DNA of 64,000 nucleotides. It comes from Solidesulfovibrio alcoholivorans DSM 5433. Lineage in GTDB: Bacteria > Desulfobacterota > Desulfovibrionia > Desulfovibrionales > Desulfovibrionaceae. Every line of letters begins with the position of its first letter. Position 1 is the stretch's first letter. A model generated the notes under the pieces. It was not told the origin of the DNA. It did no database searches and worked only from the letters and a program-made list of their open reading frames with translations. The position numbers and the translations under genes were made by a program. The stretch is taken from NCBI RefSeq assembly GCF_000702665.1, contig NZ_JNJA01000006.1, positions 1-64,000 on the forward strand, in the 5' to 3' direction. Positions 15,104-24,879 of this stretch are shown piece by piece.

Positions 15104-16850
15104 CCGAGACCTCCTTTTCGGCCAGGGCCCAGTCCGAGGCCTTGGCCTGGACCGCCCACATGGTTTGATACAGGGGGCAGGTTTCAAGCAGCTCCCGGTG
15201 ACTGCCGAAGCCGTCCAGGCGGCCTTCCCGGAATACGGCGATGGCGTCGGCCTCGGTGAGGGCGGCCAGGCGGTGACCGATGACGATGACGGTCTTGCCG
15301 GCCAGCAGCCGGCTGATGCCGTCCTGAAGGAGCGCTTCATTCTCCGGATCGGCAAAGGCCGTGGCCTCGTCGAGGATGATGATGGGGGCATCGCGCAGGA
15401 TGGCCCGGGCGATGGAGAGCCGCTGGCGTTCGCCGCCGCTCAAGGGGGTGCCGCCGTCGCCCACAAGCGTGGCGTAGCCCTTGGGCAGACGCATGATGCT
15501 GTCGTGGATGCGGGCCTTTCTGGCGGCGGCGACGACCGCGTCGTCGTCGGCCCCGGCCCGGCCGGCCCGGATGTTTTCCATGACGGTGTCGCTAAAAAGG
15601 AAGGTGTCCTGGAAGACGAAGGAGACCATGTCCATGAGGCGGGCCACGGGGATGTCCCGGACATCGACGCCGCCGATGCGGATGCTGCCCTCCCGGACGT
15701 CCTGGTAGCGCGAGGCGAGCATGGCCGCCGTGGTCTTGCCGGCCCCGGACGGACCGACGAAAGCGGTCAGGGCGCCGGCCGGCAGGCGCATGGACAAGCC
15801 GTTGAAAAGCGTCTGTCCGGCGTCGTAGCCGAAAACGACGTTGTCAAAGACGATGTCGTGGTTTTCGGGAAGCCGGGGCCGGGCCGTTTCGGGCAGCGCA
15901 GGCTCCTCCAGGATTGCCTTGATGCGGCGCACCGCCTCCTCGATTTCCCGCAGTTTGCTGGTGAAACGCAACAGCCGGTCCAGAGGGGCGGCGTAGCCGG
16001 TCACGAGCAGCAACACGAGCACGAGGTCGGCCATGCCCAGGCTGCCGCGTCCAAGCAGCACCAGGCCCGGCGGCAGCACGAACAGCAGCCCCGAACCGAG
16101 CAGGGTGCCGAACAGGGCGTAGTATTTGCCGGAGATGCGCGACCATTCCTTGACCACTGACTCGAAGGCACGAACCGATTTGGTGAACCGTGAAAACGAG
16201 GCGACGGTCTGATTGAATGCCTTGATGTCCATGATGCCCTGGACATACTCCACGATGGTGCTGTTCATGTCGGTGAGGCTGTCATGGAAGCGCCGCATGC
16301 GGGTGGAGCATTCGCGGTACATGGCCACCTGGCACAGCACGGCCAGCAACAGGGGAACCAATGCGGCCAGTCCCAGAGGCCAGCTGATCCAGAACAACAG
16401 CACTAGCGTTCCGAGGGGCAGCGTGGCGGCGGCGCACAGGTCCGGCAGATGGTGGCACAACAGGACTTCGATGCTTTCCACGTCCTTGTCCGCCACCTTG
16501 AGCAGGGCCCCCGAAGTGGTGCGGGAAAAAAACAGCATGGGCAGCCGGCCCAGGTGGACGGCAATGGCCCGGCGGATGCCGTAGAGGGTGCGGTAGCCGG
16601 CCTTGTGGGCCAGTGTGCCGGCCAGCCAGCGGGCCAGGGCCCTGGCGGCGACGGCGACCGATGCGGCCAGTCCCAGGGCCGCCATGCGGCCGGGGGTCGC
16701 CTGGCCCTCCAGCAGCGCCATGACCACGCGGTACATGATGTAGAAGGGAACGAGGTCGAGCAGGGCGTCGGCCACGGAGCAGGCCGCGGCCAACCCCAGG
16801 GTCTTCCGGTTGTCCCCCGCGAGATGCAGGATGTCGCCGATGGTGCTCAT
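15087..16850 (-). CDS. ABC transporter, fused permease-ATPase (module A, first half of pair)
   Basis: The start is ATG 16850 (MSTIGDILHLAGDNRKTLG), giving 587 aa. A six-helix membrane domain is followed by an ATPase with GPSGAGKTTAAMLASRYQD, LSGGERQRLSIARAIL and IIILDEATAFADPENEALL. The DEATAFADPENE variant is typical of YbtP/YbtQ-like siderophore ABC proteins. It forms a heterodimer with the product of the overlapping gene 13364-15103. It follows the beta-barrel gene by 32 bases, so barrel, ABC pair and AraC regulator are probably one operon. Confidence 0.9.
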   Translation of the reverse strand: MSTIGDILHLAGDNRKTLGLAAACSVADALLDLVPFYIMYRVVMALLEGQATPGRMAALGLAASVAVAARALARWLAGTLAHKAGYRTLYGIRRAIAVHLGRLPMLFFSRTTSGALLKVADKDVESIEVLLCHHLPDLCAAATLPLGTLVLLFWISWPLGLAALVPLLLAVLCQVAMYRECSTRMRRFHDSLTDMNSTIVEYVQGIMDIKAFNQTVASFSRFTKSVRAFESVVKEWSRISGKYYALFGTLLGSGLLFVLPPGLVLLGRGSLGMADLVLVLLLVTGYAAPLDRLLRFTSKLREIEEAVRRIKAILEEPALPETARPRLPENHDIVFDNVVFGYDAGQTLFNGLSMRLPAGALTAFVGPSGAGKTTAAMLASRYQDVREGSIRIGGVDVRDIPVARLMDMVSFVFQDTFLFSDTVMENIRAGRAGADDDAVVAAARKARIHDSIMRLPKGYATLVGDGGTPLSGGERQRLSIARAILRDAPIIILDEATAFADPENEALLQDGISRLLAGKTVIVIGHRLAALTEADAIAVFREGRLDGFGSHRELLETCPLYQTMWAVQAKASDWALAEKEVSDAQSA

Positions 16851-16882
16851 GTCGATGGCTCCTTGCCGCGCGCCGGCCGTGG

Positions 16883-18229
16883 TTAAAAGGCGTAGCGCAG
16901 TTTGAGGTAGGTCATGTCGTTGGCGTCGTACTGGCCGAGGCGGGACCGGGGCGGGCCTTCCCAGAGCTGGACGCCGCAGGTCAGCTTCCAGTGGTCGTCG
17001 AGTTCGTATTGGCCGTAGGCCTCCACGGACAGGCCGTCCCCGGAAAAGGAGACCATGCCTTGGATGGCGGCTTCGAGGGCATTGCCCAGGAACTTGTCGC
17101 TGACCTTGAAGGTCATGCCATCCGAGAAGGCGCGGTACGCCGCGCCGTTTTCCCCCCGGGGCAGGGCCTCGAAGTAGTACTGGGCGTTGACGTAGAGGTC
17201 GGAAAAAAAAGTCCAGTCCATGCCGACGACGCCTTCCAGGAAGTCGGTCCGGGCCAGCCCGTTGCCGTTGGCCGCCGCCGTCTGGACGCCGGGGAACACT
17301 GTGTCGGGTTTGAAAACCAGTTCGCCGCGCAGGGTGCCGGCGGAAAGGCCCTTGGCGAAGTTGAAGCCGAAGGCCCGGAAGTGCGGGTAGCGGGCCTGGT
17401 AGAGGGTGATGTCGTCGAGGGGGATGGCGGCATAGACGGGCTCGTTGGCGAATCCCTGGAAGGAGAGCAGGGCCAAGTCCCAACCGCGCGCCGTGACGGC
17501 CGCCCGCAGCCCGCCTTCGACGCCAACGGGCTTCGTGTCGTCGTCGAAGACGGCTTTGCCGGCCCCTACGGCCCGGCGGATGCTTTTAAGCGCCAGGGAT
17601 TCCCAGGGACTCTCCGCCGCATCGGGCCCGTTGACCGCGGCAAAGGGCAGGAAAACGCTCTCCAGGGTCAGCCACGGGGTCTGGGCCACGGCCCGGACCA
17701 TGGGCACGGCCCGCTTTTTGGTGCTGCGGGCGCTGGCCACCGGGTCGCGCTGGTCCACGGGGTTGAACAGGTCCATGGGGTTGATGCCGTCGCCGGCGCC
17801 CCAGCGCACGATCATATTGCCGACGGATACGTCCAGATATTCGGTGTCGAGCAACAGGCGGCATTCGTCCAGTTCGGGATGCGCCACGTCCGCCCAGGCC
17901 CCGATGGCGGGGTCGTAATCCAGGTTTGCGTTGGCGAATAACGACAGCCGGGACAGGCTGGCGGAAAGCTCCGGGTGCAGCCGTTGCCGGGCGGAATACA
18001 ATGCGCCCCGGGACGTGCCCAATTGCGTGCGCGATTCCAGGTAGCCGCCCAGGGTCACGGTCACGGGAGCATCCTGGGCCGCGGCCGCGAGGGCGTCCTG
18101 GGAGGCGGCCTTTTCGGTCAGGTCGAAGTCGAGACCCGGGGCCGCCCGGGCGGTCGCGGCCAGTGCCAGAAAGGCGAGCAGCGCCAGGGACGGGGTCGGA
18201 AACCGGCGCGGCATGGCAAACGGATTCAT
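16883..18229 (-). CDS. outer-membrane beta-barrel protein (DUF1302-like)
   Basis: The 448-aa protein has a signal peptide (LALLAFLALAATARA, cleavage near residue 29). Many alternating strands with aromatic girdles follow, and it ends YLKLRYAF, an aromatic C-terminal residue as in outer-membrane barrels. Motifs such as DVSVGNMIVRWGAGDGINPM resemble the 'GRQ...WG.GD' strand of DUF1302-like porins, also seen in the module B gene at 55546. It sits 14 bases after a LolA-like gene, as in module B. A periplasm-to-surface channel or cargo acceptor is inferred. Confidence 0.75.
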   Translation of the reverse strand: MNPFAMPRRFPTPSLALLAFLALAATARAAPGLDFDLTEKAASQDALAAAAQDAPVTVTLGGYLESRTQLGTSRGALYSARQRLHPELSASLSRLSLFANANLDYDPAIGAWADVAHPELDECRLLLDTEYLDVSVGNMIVRWGAGDGINPMDLFNPVDQRDPVASARSTKKRAVPMVRAVAQTPWLTLESVFLPFAAVNGPDAAESPWESLALKSIRRAVGAGKAVFDDDTKPVGVEGGLRAAVTARGWDLALLSFQGFANEPVYAAIPLDDITLYQARYPHFRAFGFNFAKGLSAGTLRGELVFKPDTVFPGVQTAAANGNGLARTDFLEGVVGMDWTFFSDLYVNAQYYFEALPRGENGAAYRAFSDGMTFKVSDKFLGNALEAAIQGMVSFSGDGLSVEAYGQYELDDHWKLTCGVQLWEGPPRSRLGQYDANDMTYLKLRYAF

Positions 18230-18243
18230 GTCCGGGGGCCGCG

Positions 18244-19011
18244 TCAGCGCTTGAGGTTGCTTTGCTCGAAAAAACTGTCGGGCAGGCCTGTGTTGTAAGT
18301 GACGTCGGTGATCTGGATCAGGGTCTGGGAGCCCCGTCGGGGCGTGTCGATGCGCATGCGGGTGTAGGCCCAGATGCCGTCGATCTGGGAAAAACCGCCG
18401 TAGAGGGCCGTTTTGAGCAACTCGCCGCGCTTGTCGTGGTAGTCGATGCGCACGGGGAGGTGGATGTCCTGGCGAATCCAGGCGATCCGCTTGGCGTAGC
18501 CGGAGTTTCCGGGCTTTTCGGGGATATATTCCACCACCCAGCAGGGGGCGTTTTCAACGGTCTCCTCGCGCAGCAGGGTTTGGGCGTCGTCGGCCACGGC
18601 GCGTTTCTCGATATCCTCGTTGGCCAGGTCGCTGCGCATGAACGACCCCGTCTTGCCGCCGCCGCTGATGCGGCGCACGAGATTTTCACTGGACAGGAAG
18701 ACCCACATGTCGTCCTCCCGGCCCGGGTCGTCCCAACTCCAGGTCAGATAGCTGGTGTCGCGGATGTCGGGCGGGGCCTCGAACCGGATGAGCGAGCGTT
18801 CGTCGGGCGGGAATTTTTTGGTGAACATCTCCATTTTGCGGGTGAGCTGGGAGCCGTCGCGATTGATGACCATGAGCATGGTCTTCCGGGCGTCGCGGCT
18901 GGAATCCGCCTGATCGGCCAGGCGGGCCACCTCGCGGCCGGTCAGGGTCGCGGCCGCGCCCGGGGCGGGGCAGGCCAGCAGGATAAAGGCGAGGAGGAGG
19001 AAGCGGGGCAT
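18244..19011 (-). CDS. LolA-like outer-membrane lipoprotein-sorting protein
   Basis: I use ATG 19011 (MPRFLLLAFILLACPAPG), 7 bases after GGAG, giving 255 aa with a clear signal peptide. The mature part shows the conserved pattern of this LolA/LolB-fold family: MEMFTKKFPPDERSLIRFEA, DDMWVFLSSENLVRRISG, GSFMRSDLANEDIEKR, and LPVRIDYHDKRGELLKT. Such proteins carry hydrophobic molecules through the periplasm. Its counterpart in module B (54713) has the same neighbours, an RND pump and a barrel, pointing to a shared trans-envelope pathway. Confidence 0.85.
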   Translation of the reverse strand: MPRFLLLAFILLACPAPGAAATLTGREVARLADQADSSRDARKTMLMVINRDGSQLTRKMEMFTKKFPPDERSLIRFEAPPDIRDTSYLTWSWDDPGREDDMWVFLSSENLVRRISGGGKTGSFMRSDLANEDIEKRAVADDAQTLLREETVENAPCWVVEYIPEKPGNSGYAKRIAWIRQDIHLPVRIDYHDKRGELLKTALYGGFSQIDGIWAYTRMRIDTPRRGSQTLIQITDVTYNTGLPDSFFEQSNLKR

Positions 19012-19096
19012 GGGCATTCTCCGGGTCGGTCGTCTCGGGAACATTTCCTCAAGGCGACTGGAGAATACCCCTGCCGGGGCGGGCGGGCTGCCGGGA

Positions 19097-20020
19097 TCAG
19101 GCCAGATTTGTGCCTGTTTCGGTCATGGACGCGGGCAGGGCGGAAACAGGCCAGGTTCTGGCCAGGCAGCGCTTGGGCGAGACGCCGAACTGGCGCTTGA
19201 AGGCGCGGCTGAAGTGGCTGTGGTTGGAGTAGCCGACGCAAAAGGCCACCTCCGTGACGTTCATCTCGCCCCGGGCCAGCAGCGCCCTGGCCTGCTCCAG
19301 GCGGTGGGCCTGGAAAAAGGCGAAAATGGAAATGCCCTGGACGTCTCGAAACGCCCTTTTAAGAGAGCTTTCACTCATGCCCACCTGCCCGGCCAGTTCG
19401 GCGATGGTCAACGGATCGGTCAGGTTCTCCAGCAGCAGGGCCTTGGCTTTCTCGACCTTGGCCCGGTTGGAGCAGCACGGGCAGCCGGGCGTTCGCCGGA
19501 TCAGGGCGTGACGGCAGATTTCGCCAAGCAGCAGGTCCAGGCTCTTGCTTTCCAGGAAAAGCCTTTTGAGCGCCCCTTCGAAGGGGCAGGCCAGCATCTG
19601 TTCGATGGTCAGCCGGGTGTTCGCGTCCATGCCGGCCGTGCGGCGGAAGGGGACGGCCGCGGAATTGCGCTTGAGGCTGGACAGGAGTTCCGGGCAGATC
19701 TCGTGGATGTTATCTTCGATCACGCCCAGGAATCGTTCGTACGGGATGAACAGGTCCAGCCAGCGGGTGCGTCCGGAAGGGATGACGGCGCTCAGCCGTG
19801 CCCCGGGGACGAACCAGATGCCCGAAATGCCCGAGGAGACGTCGGCGTGAAGGTGCGGCTCCCTGATCCGGGTGTGCATGGCGCCTTCCAGGCAAAACGA
19901 GCAGCCGACGATGCCCCGCGGCACATCGAAGTCCATGCGCAGGTCGTCGTCCGCGTTGCATTCCTGCAGACGCACGAGGATGCCTTTGCCGAGGGTATGG
20001 GAAAAAAGCGTTTGCAACAC
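19097..20020 (-). CDS. AraC-family regulator, PchR/YbtA-like
   Basis: This 307-aa protein starts with GTG 20020. Its C-terminus (about 195-300) has both helix-turn-helix motifs: LTIAELAGQVGMSESSLKRA and MNVTEVAFCVGYSNHSHFSRAF. The N-terminal part contains PRGIVGCSFCLEG and GCPCC. Regulators of this length next to TonB receptors are usually siderophore-responsive activators such as PchR or YbtA. A Fur-like box at 20063-20077 lies just upstream, so it is probably derepressed in iron starvation and then activates the receptor and ABC genes when its siderophore is present. Confidence 0.88.
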   Translation of the reverse strand: MLQTLFSHTLGKGILVRLQECNADDDLRMDFDVPRGIVGCSFCLEGAMHTRIREPHLHADVSSGISGIWFVPGARLSAVIPSGRTRWLDLFIPYERFLGVIEDNIHEICPELLSSLKRNSAAVPFRRTAGMDANTRLTIEQMLACPFEGALKRLFLESKSLDLLLGEICRHALIRRTPGCPCCSNRAKVEKAKALLLENLTDPLTIAELAGQVGMSESSLKRAFRDVQGISIFAFFQAHRLEQARALLARGEMNVTEVAFCVGYSNHSHFSRAFKRQFGVSPKRCLARTWPVSALPASMTETGTNLA

Positions 20021-20062
20021 GACGATGCCATCCCTGAAGAGTTTTCTTCTCTTTGTTGATAT

Positions 20063-20077
20063 TGAGACTCGTTGTCA
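20063..20077. promoter_or_regulatory. weak Fur-like box upstream of the AraC gene
   Basis: TGAGACTCGTTGTCA agrees with TGARAnTnAnTYTCA at 13 of 15 positions and is flanked by ATT/AAT. It lies 43 bases before the AraC start. It is the weakest of the five sites. Confidence 0.45.
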
Positions 20078-20106
20078 ATGCCTCGGGGCACATTCGCCTG
20101 TCCAAA

Positions 20107-20143
20107 ACGCAGAAGGCCCGCGATGCCGGCGACATCGCGGGCC
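20107..20143 (-). terminator. terminator hairpin after the RND gene
   Basis: GGCCCGCGATG and CATCGCGGGCC form an 11-pair stem 27 bases after the RND stop. On the minus strand it is followed by TTCTGCGTTTT, a modest T-rich tail, so it probably ends RND transcription before the AraC gene. Confidence 0.7.
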
Positions 20144-20169
20144 GTGCCCACAAATGGCCGCCGCCGTGG

Positions 20170-22503
20170 TCAGGGATTGGGGGCGCGCTCGGGGCCGAGG
20201 GGCTTAAGCACCAGGAGCAGGGCGGGGCTGAACAGCAGGTCCGCCCAGATTCCCCACGTGAACGCGACGGCGGACAAGGCGCCTATCTTGATCCAGCCGG
20301 TCAGGACCGAATTGGTCAGGACGAGCAGGCCGAGGATGAGGACGACGGAACTGAACACCATGTGCCGCCCCACGGCGTGCAGGGCGTTGCCGATGGCCTC
20401 GGCGTAGTTGCCGGTACGGTCGAATTCCCGGCGGACGCGAAGGAAGTAATGGATGGTGTCGTCCATGGACACGCCAAGGCCCATGGCGCTGATGGTCATC
20501 AGGATGGTGTCCATGTAGATTCCGGTGAAACCCAGCAGGCCAAGCACGATGACGATCGGGAAGACGTTGGGAAGCATGCTGATAAGGCCCATCCGGACGG
20601 AACCGAGCGTCACGGTCATGACGACGGCGATGGCGCCGAAGGCCAGGAGAATGCTTTGGACCTGGGCTGTGCCCATATTGTCGTTGAGGGTTTTGGCGAT
20701 GTCCATGAAGCCGGTGGTGGCGACCGCGACGCCGTCGCCGAACAGGGAACGGGAGAGGACGTCCGTCTTTTCGATGAGCAGGCGGGTTTCCCGGGAGCCA
20801 AGAGCCTGGGTTTGCAGGTTGATGCGGGCTTTGGAATTGTCGAAGTTGACGATCCTATCCATCCGGTCGCCGCCGGAGGCCTCGTAGAGGGCGAGATACT
20901 CGGGAACGGCGCTTTGCTTGTCCGGCAGGCTGTAATAGGCCGGGTCGTCGCCGTGCATGGCCCGGCGCATTTTGCGCAACACGTCGACGATGCTGAATGT
21001 CTTGTGGACGAGGGGATCCGTTTCCAGCGCTTCGCTCAGGCGTTCCATGCCGTCCAGGACTGTGAGGTCTTTGACGCCGTCGGGTCGTTTGGTGTCGATG
21101 ATGATTTCCAGTCCCGTCGAGCCGCCCATGCGGCTGTCCACGTAGTCGACATCCTGGCGTAGCGGCACGCTTTTGGTCAGGTATTTCGTGAGATTGGATT
21201 CGACTTCCACGAGCAGCGTTCCGATGAGGCCAAGGACCATGCATCCCGTGAAGCCGGCGACGATGAGGCGGGGATGGCCGACGATGAGGCGATGGAGCCA
21301 GTCGAAGAACCGGTCGGGCAGGAAGGAGCGGGTGCTGCGCCCGGCCATGGGCGTGGGGGGCTTGCGGCCAAAGGAGTAGATCGCGGGGACGAGCACCAGG
21401 GTGAGCAGATAGGCGAGCATCACCCCTGCCGGCAGATAGAGGCTCATATTCATGAAGGGTTTGATAGGCGCTCTGCCAAAGGAGAAAAAACCGATGGCCG
21501 TCGTCAGGCAGGTCAGAAAGGAGGCGAGTCCGACCTGTCCCATGGCATGGACCAGGGCGTCCTTTCTGGAAAGGCCGGCGGCGGTGAGATGATTGAAATC
21601 GATGATGGGATGCACAATGTCGTTGATGCAGATGGTGATCAGCAAGACCGGCAGGCCGACGACCATCAGGTCGAGGTCGAAGCCGATGACATTGATGACG
21701 CCAAGCGTCCAGATGAAACTGAGGGTCACAATGGCCAGGGGCAGCAGCACCCCCCGTATCGTCCGGGTGAACAGGTAGAACAACACAGCCTGGACAAGCA
21801 GGCACAGGCCGAAGAATTTCGGCGTTTCGCTGTTGGCGACGTCGTTGTAGCGGGTTTCGAAGATCGGATCGCCAACCACATGCAGGCGCATACCGGAAAA
21901 TTCCGGCATGCCGGTCACGGCGAGGACCGCCCGGGCCACCTGTTCGGACGGCGGCGGCACCATGTGGGCTTCGGGGAAGCGTTCGAGCTCGAGCAGGATG
22001 CCGGCGGCCTTGCCGTCCTTGGAGATGTAGCGGTCCACGAAGTCCTTCTCGGACAGGGCCAGCCCCAGGCGACGGTCGAGCTCCTTGCGGTCGGTCGGAA
22101 TGTCGTCCAGGAGCTTCCGGATGGCGACGGCGTCGTCTTTGGCGGCAATATGTTCGGCGTTGCCCACCCAGTTGAGGTCGCGCAGGAAGGGCACCCGGCT
22201 TTCGAGTTCCCGGGCCAGACGTTTGAGCTTGGCGGCCGCGTCGGGGGTGAAGACGCCGTCGGTCTCGGCCAGGATGTAGACGAACTGGTCGTTGCCGAAG
22301 GCCTCCTTGAAGGCGCGCAGGCGTTGCATGGCCGGGTCGTCCTCGAAAAACCATATTTCGAAGGAGCCGTTGAATTTGAGGTTTGCGGCCTGGGTTAAGA
22401 AAAAGGCCGTGAGGAGGAGCACCCCGGCCAGGGCTGCCCAGCGGAACCGGATGACGGCGGCGGTCAGCCTTTCAAAAAAGGCGATGCTTTGCTGTTGCGA
22501 CAT
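20170..22503 (-). CDS. RND/MMPL-family transporter (module A)
   Basis: I choose the ATG at 22503 (MSQQQSIAFFERL), since AAAAGG is correctly spaced from it. The 777-aa protein has the RND plan: one helix (residues 25-45), a large periplasmic domain, five helices, then the same again. Motifs such as MGLGVSMDDTIHYFLRVR in the second half and DIVHPIIDFNHL in the first are the helix-4-type segments of the HpnN/MMPL (COG1033) branch, which moves lipids and hydrophobic compounds. It lies upstream of LolA-like and barrel genes on the same strand, with AraC in between. Confidence 0.88.
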   Translation of the reverse strand: MSQQQSIAFFERLTAAVIRFRWAALAGVLLLTAFFLTQAANLKFNGSFEIWFFEDDPAMQRLRAFKEAFGNDQFVYILAETDGVFTPDAAAKLKRLARELESRVPFLRDLNWVGNAEHIAAKDDAVAIRKLLDDIPTDRKELDRRLGLALSEKDFVDRYISKDGKAAGILLELERFPEAHMVPPPSEQVARAVLAVTGMPEFSGMRLHVVGDPIFETRYNDVANSETPKFFGLCLLVQAVLFYLFTRTIRGVLLPLAIVTLSFIWTLGVINVIGFDLDLMVVGLPVLLITICINDIVHPIIDFNHLTAAGLSRKDALVHAMGQVGLASFLTCLTTAIGFFSFGRAPIKPFMNMSLYLPAGVMLAYLLTLVLVPAIYSFGRKPPTPMAGRSTRSFLPDRFFDWLHRLIVGHPRLIVAGFTGCMVLGLIGTLLVEVESNLTKYLTKSVPLRQDVDYVDSRMGGSTGLEIIIDTKRPDGVKDLTVLDGMERLSEALETDPLVHKTFSIVDVLRKMRRAMHGDDPAYYSLPDKQSAVPEYLALYEASGGDRMDRIVNFDNSKARINLQTQALGSRETRLLIEKTDVLSRSLFGDGVAVATTGFMDIAKTLNDNMGTAQVQSILLAFGAIAVVMTVTLGSVRMGLISMLPNVFPIVIVLGLLGFTGIYMDTILMTISAMGLGVSMDDTIHYFLRVRREFDRTGNYAEAIGNALHAVGRHMVFSSVVLILGLLVLTNSVLTGWIKIGALSAVAFTWGIWADLLFSPALLLVLKPLGPERAPNP

Positions 22504-22768
22504 GTTCATGTCCTTTTCGTTGTCGCCGTCCGGGGGCCGGCCGGCATCGCGCCCGTAAGCCTTCGTATGGAAGCTGCTCCGTTCCCGCCTGCGCGCGTGC
22601 CGGTCTTGCTCCCGTTGCGCCCCGGTCGGGGAGCCGGGACGCAACGGGACAAGACGGCCGCTTGGAGGCAATTCATGCTATCGCGGCAAAGCTCGGTTGG
22701 TGGTCCGGGGGAAGGGGCCTTTCCAAGCTGTTGCCGACAAAAAGGCCCCTTTGTGCAAATGGACGACG

Positions 22769-24784
22769 CTAAAAGAAGTGGTAGGTCAGGCTGACGCCGT
22801 ACGTGCCCGGTTCGCTGGCTACGGTGTAGCCGCCGCCAAAGGCGCCCTTGGCGTCGTAGCGCGTATCGAAAATGTTGGTGCCGAAGAGATAGACGTCGAG
22901 TTTGTCAAATTCCCAACCCACCTTGGCGTTGACCGTGGCGTGGGCGGGAATGGAATACTTGTTGCGGCTGTCGAGATAGACCAGGGAGGAGCCCAGAACT
23001 TCGGCCCGGGCGAACAGGCCTGACTTGTGCCGGTATTGGGCCCCGACATTGCCCGTGAAGTCGGGAACGTAGGGCAGGCTGTTGCCCTTGTGGTCGCCGT
23101 AGTAGTCCGTGAAGTCGCCGTAGCGCATGTGGATGTAGCCGGCGGAGCCGAACAGCTCCAGTCCGTCCAGGGGCAGCCAGGTCAGTTCCAGTTCCGCGCC
23201 CAGGGCCTGCGTGTCGCCGGCGTTGCTGATATAGGGCATGGGCGTTCCTGATGAGGCAAGATACTGTTCGACCTGGGCGTTTTGAAAATCGTTGAGGAAC
23301 AAGGCCAGATTGGCCTTGAGTGTGTTGTCGAAGAAGGTGTTCTTGCTGCCCGCTTCGTAGGCCCAGAGGCTTTCCTCGTCGAAGGTGTATTTGCCGTCGC
23401 TCGGGGTGTAGCTGTTAAAGCCTCCCGCACGGTAGCCGCGAGAGACGGTGGCGTAGACCATGTTGTTCTTGGTGATCTCGTATTCCAGGCCGGCCTTGGG
23501 GGAGACGCTGGTCCAGGCCTTGCCGTCCTGGTAGGTCTCGTTTTCGAAATCGCTGTTGTAGGCATCGAGGCGCACGCCGCCAAGCAGGCTCAAACCGCCG
23601 AACAAGGGGTATTTGAAGTGGCCGAAGGCGGAATAGGTCTTGGTCAGGTCCCAGGCCTTCGAACTCATGCTCAGAGAGGTGTAGGAATACTGGACCTTGC
23701 GTTCGTAGCTGTCGAAATAGCCGCCGAGGACAAGGCTCGCTCCCTTGTCATCCTTGTAATTGGCCCGCAGTTCCTGGCTTAGATCGAGATACTTGTCATA
23801 TTTCCAAGTTTCATAGCCGCTCGTTGTGCTGAAATCGTAATCGATCTTGTAGTCGGCATCGGTCATTCGCCTGGTCGAGATCGAGGTGATCGTCCAATTG
23901 TCGTTTATGGTGTACTTTATATGAAGGGATTCGTCGTCGATCCACGAGCGGTTGTATCCTGGACGGTTCGTATCGACATGTCTGTCGTCATAGCCAGGAT
24001 AGGCGTACATGGAGAATGTTCCTTCGTTGAATTTTATGAAGGAACCGATGAACGTCATTTCGAGATCGTCGCTCGGCGTGAAGCGGATTTTCCCTCGACC
24101 GGAGTAATTCTGTTTGTCGTCGACCCACTTGTCGTCATAATCGTTTTTGACCCAGCCGTCGCGGTTGTAGAAGTTGAACGCCCCATCCATGAAAAGCCTG
24201 TCCTGGATGACGGGGCCGGACAGATTGGCCTTGCCGTGGAACATCATGGATGTGCCGGCTTCCAGGGTCGCCTTGCCTTCCGGCGTGTTGGTGGGTTTTC
24301 GCGTAACGATCTTGATGACGCCGCCTTCCGAACTGCGGCCGTAGAGGGTGCCCTGGGGACCGCGCAGCACCTCGATGCGTTCGATGTCGTAGAGGTCGGA
24401 CACGAAGCCGAGATTCGAGGTGACGGGGACGTCGTCCACATATAGGGAGACGCCGGAGATGTTGTTGTGCGGATCGGAGCGGACGCCGCGCATCGTCGGA
24501 AAGTTGATGACGCTGGTGCCGCCGCTGTAGAAGCTGAGGTTGGGAACGCGCAGTCCCAGGTCCTTGACGAAATTCATCCGGGAATCGTCGATCTGCGTAT
24601 CCGAAAACGCCGTGATGCTGGTGGGAATCTCCTGGACCTTTTCCTCTTCCTTGGTGGCTGTCACCGTGATGCCTTCAAGCTGCACGCTTTTGGCTGCGGT
24701 TTGTTTTTCCTGCTGCGCTTCCGCCGGGAGGGGCGCAGTAAGGAGAAGGCACAACGGGAAGGCGAGGTTACGCCAGATACGCAT
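22769..24784 (-). CDS. TonB-dependent outer-membrane receptor (module A)
   Basis: I start at ATG 24784 (MRIWRNLAFPLCLLLTAPLP), which has GAAGGAGCC upstream and gives a signal peptide; the frame from 24823 overlaps the Fur box. The 671-aa protein has a TonB box (LEGITVTATKEE), a plug domain with VLRGPQGTLYGRSSEGGVI and a barrel ending SLTYHFF. It belongs to the siderophore receptor group. The ligand cannot be read from sequence. It is transcribed alone from a Fur-type promoter and is presumably energised by the TonB complex encoded at 10.2-12.2 kb. Confidence 0.93.
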   Translation of the reverse strand: MRIWRNLAFPLCLLLTAPLPAEAQQEKQTAAKSVQLEGITVTATKEEEKVQEIPTSITAFSDTQIDDSRMNFVKDLGLRVPNLSFYSGGTSVINFPTMRGVRSDPHNNISGVSLYVDDVPVTSNLGFVSDLYDIERIEVLRGPQGTLYGRSSEGGVIKIVTRKPTNTPEGKATLEAGTSMMFHGKANLSGPVIQDRLFMDGAFNFYNRDGWVKNDYDDKWVDDKQNYSGRGKIRFTPSDDLEMTFIGSFIKFNEGTFSMYAYPGYDDRHVDTNRPGYNRSWIDDESLHIKYTINDNWTITSISTRRMTDADYKIDYDFSTTSGYETWKYDKYLDLSQELRANYKDDKGASLVLGGYFDSYERKVQYSYTSLSMSSKAWDLTKTYSAFGHFKYPLFGGLSLLGGVRLDAYNSDFENETYQDGKAWTSVSPKAGLEYEITKNNMVYATVSRGYRAGGFNSYTPSDGKYTFDEESLWAYEAGSKNTFFDNTLKANLALFLNDFQNAQVEQYLASSGTPMPYISNAGDTQALGAELELTWLPLDGLELFGSAGYIHMRYGDFTDYYGDHKGNSLPYVPDFTGNVGAQYRHKSGLFARAEVLGSSLVYLDSRNKYSIPAHATVNAKVGWEFDKLDVYLFGTNIFDTRYDAKGAFGGGYTVASEPGTYGVSLTYHFF

Positions 24785-24807
24785 GGCCGGGGCTCCTTCG
24801 CTTGGTG

Positions 24808-24822
24808 TGAGATTGATTTTCA
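24808..24822. promoter_or_regulatory. Fur-like box at the TonB receptor promoter
   Basis: TGAGATTGATTTTCA is an exact match to the window's TGARAnTnAnTYTCA pattern and is followed by AATTCTTTCAAAG. It lies 24 bases before the chosen receptor start, within the expected promoter or leader. Confidence 0.65.
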
Positions 24823-24879
24823 AATTCTTTCAAAGCCGTTGTGTAAGCCTGTTTTCTTCGGCGCACTATCCTGTTTGGG

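Noticed and set aside
12734..15259. 841-aa plus-strand open frame
   Set aside because: Antisense to the AraC and ABC genes; the ABC reading shows all ATPase motifs, this one shows none.
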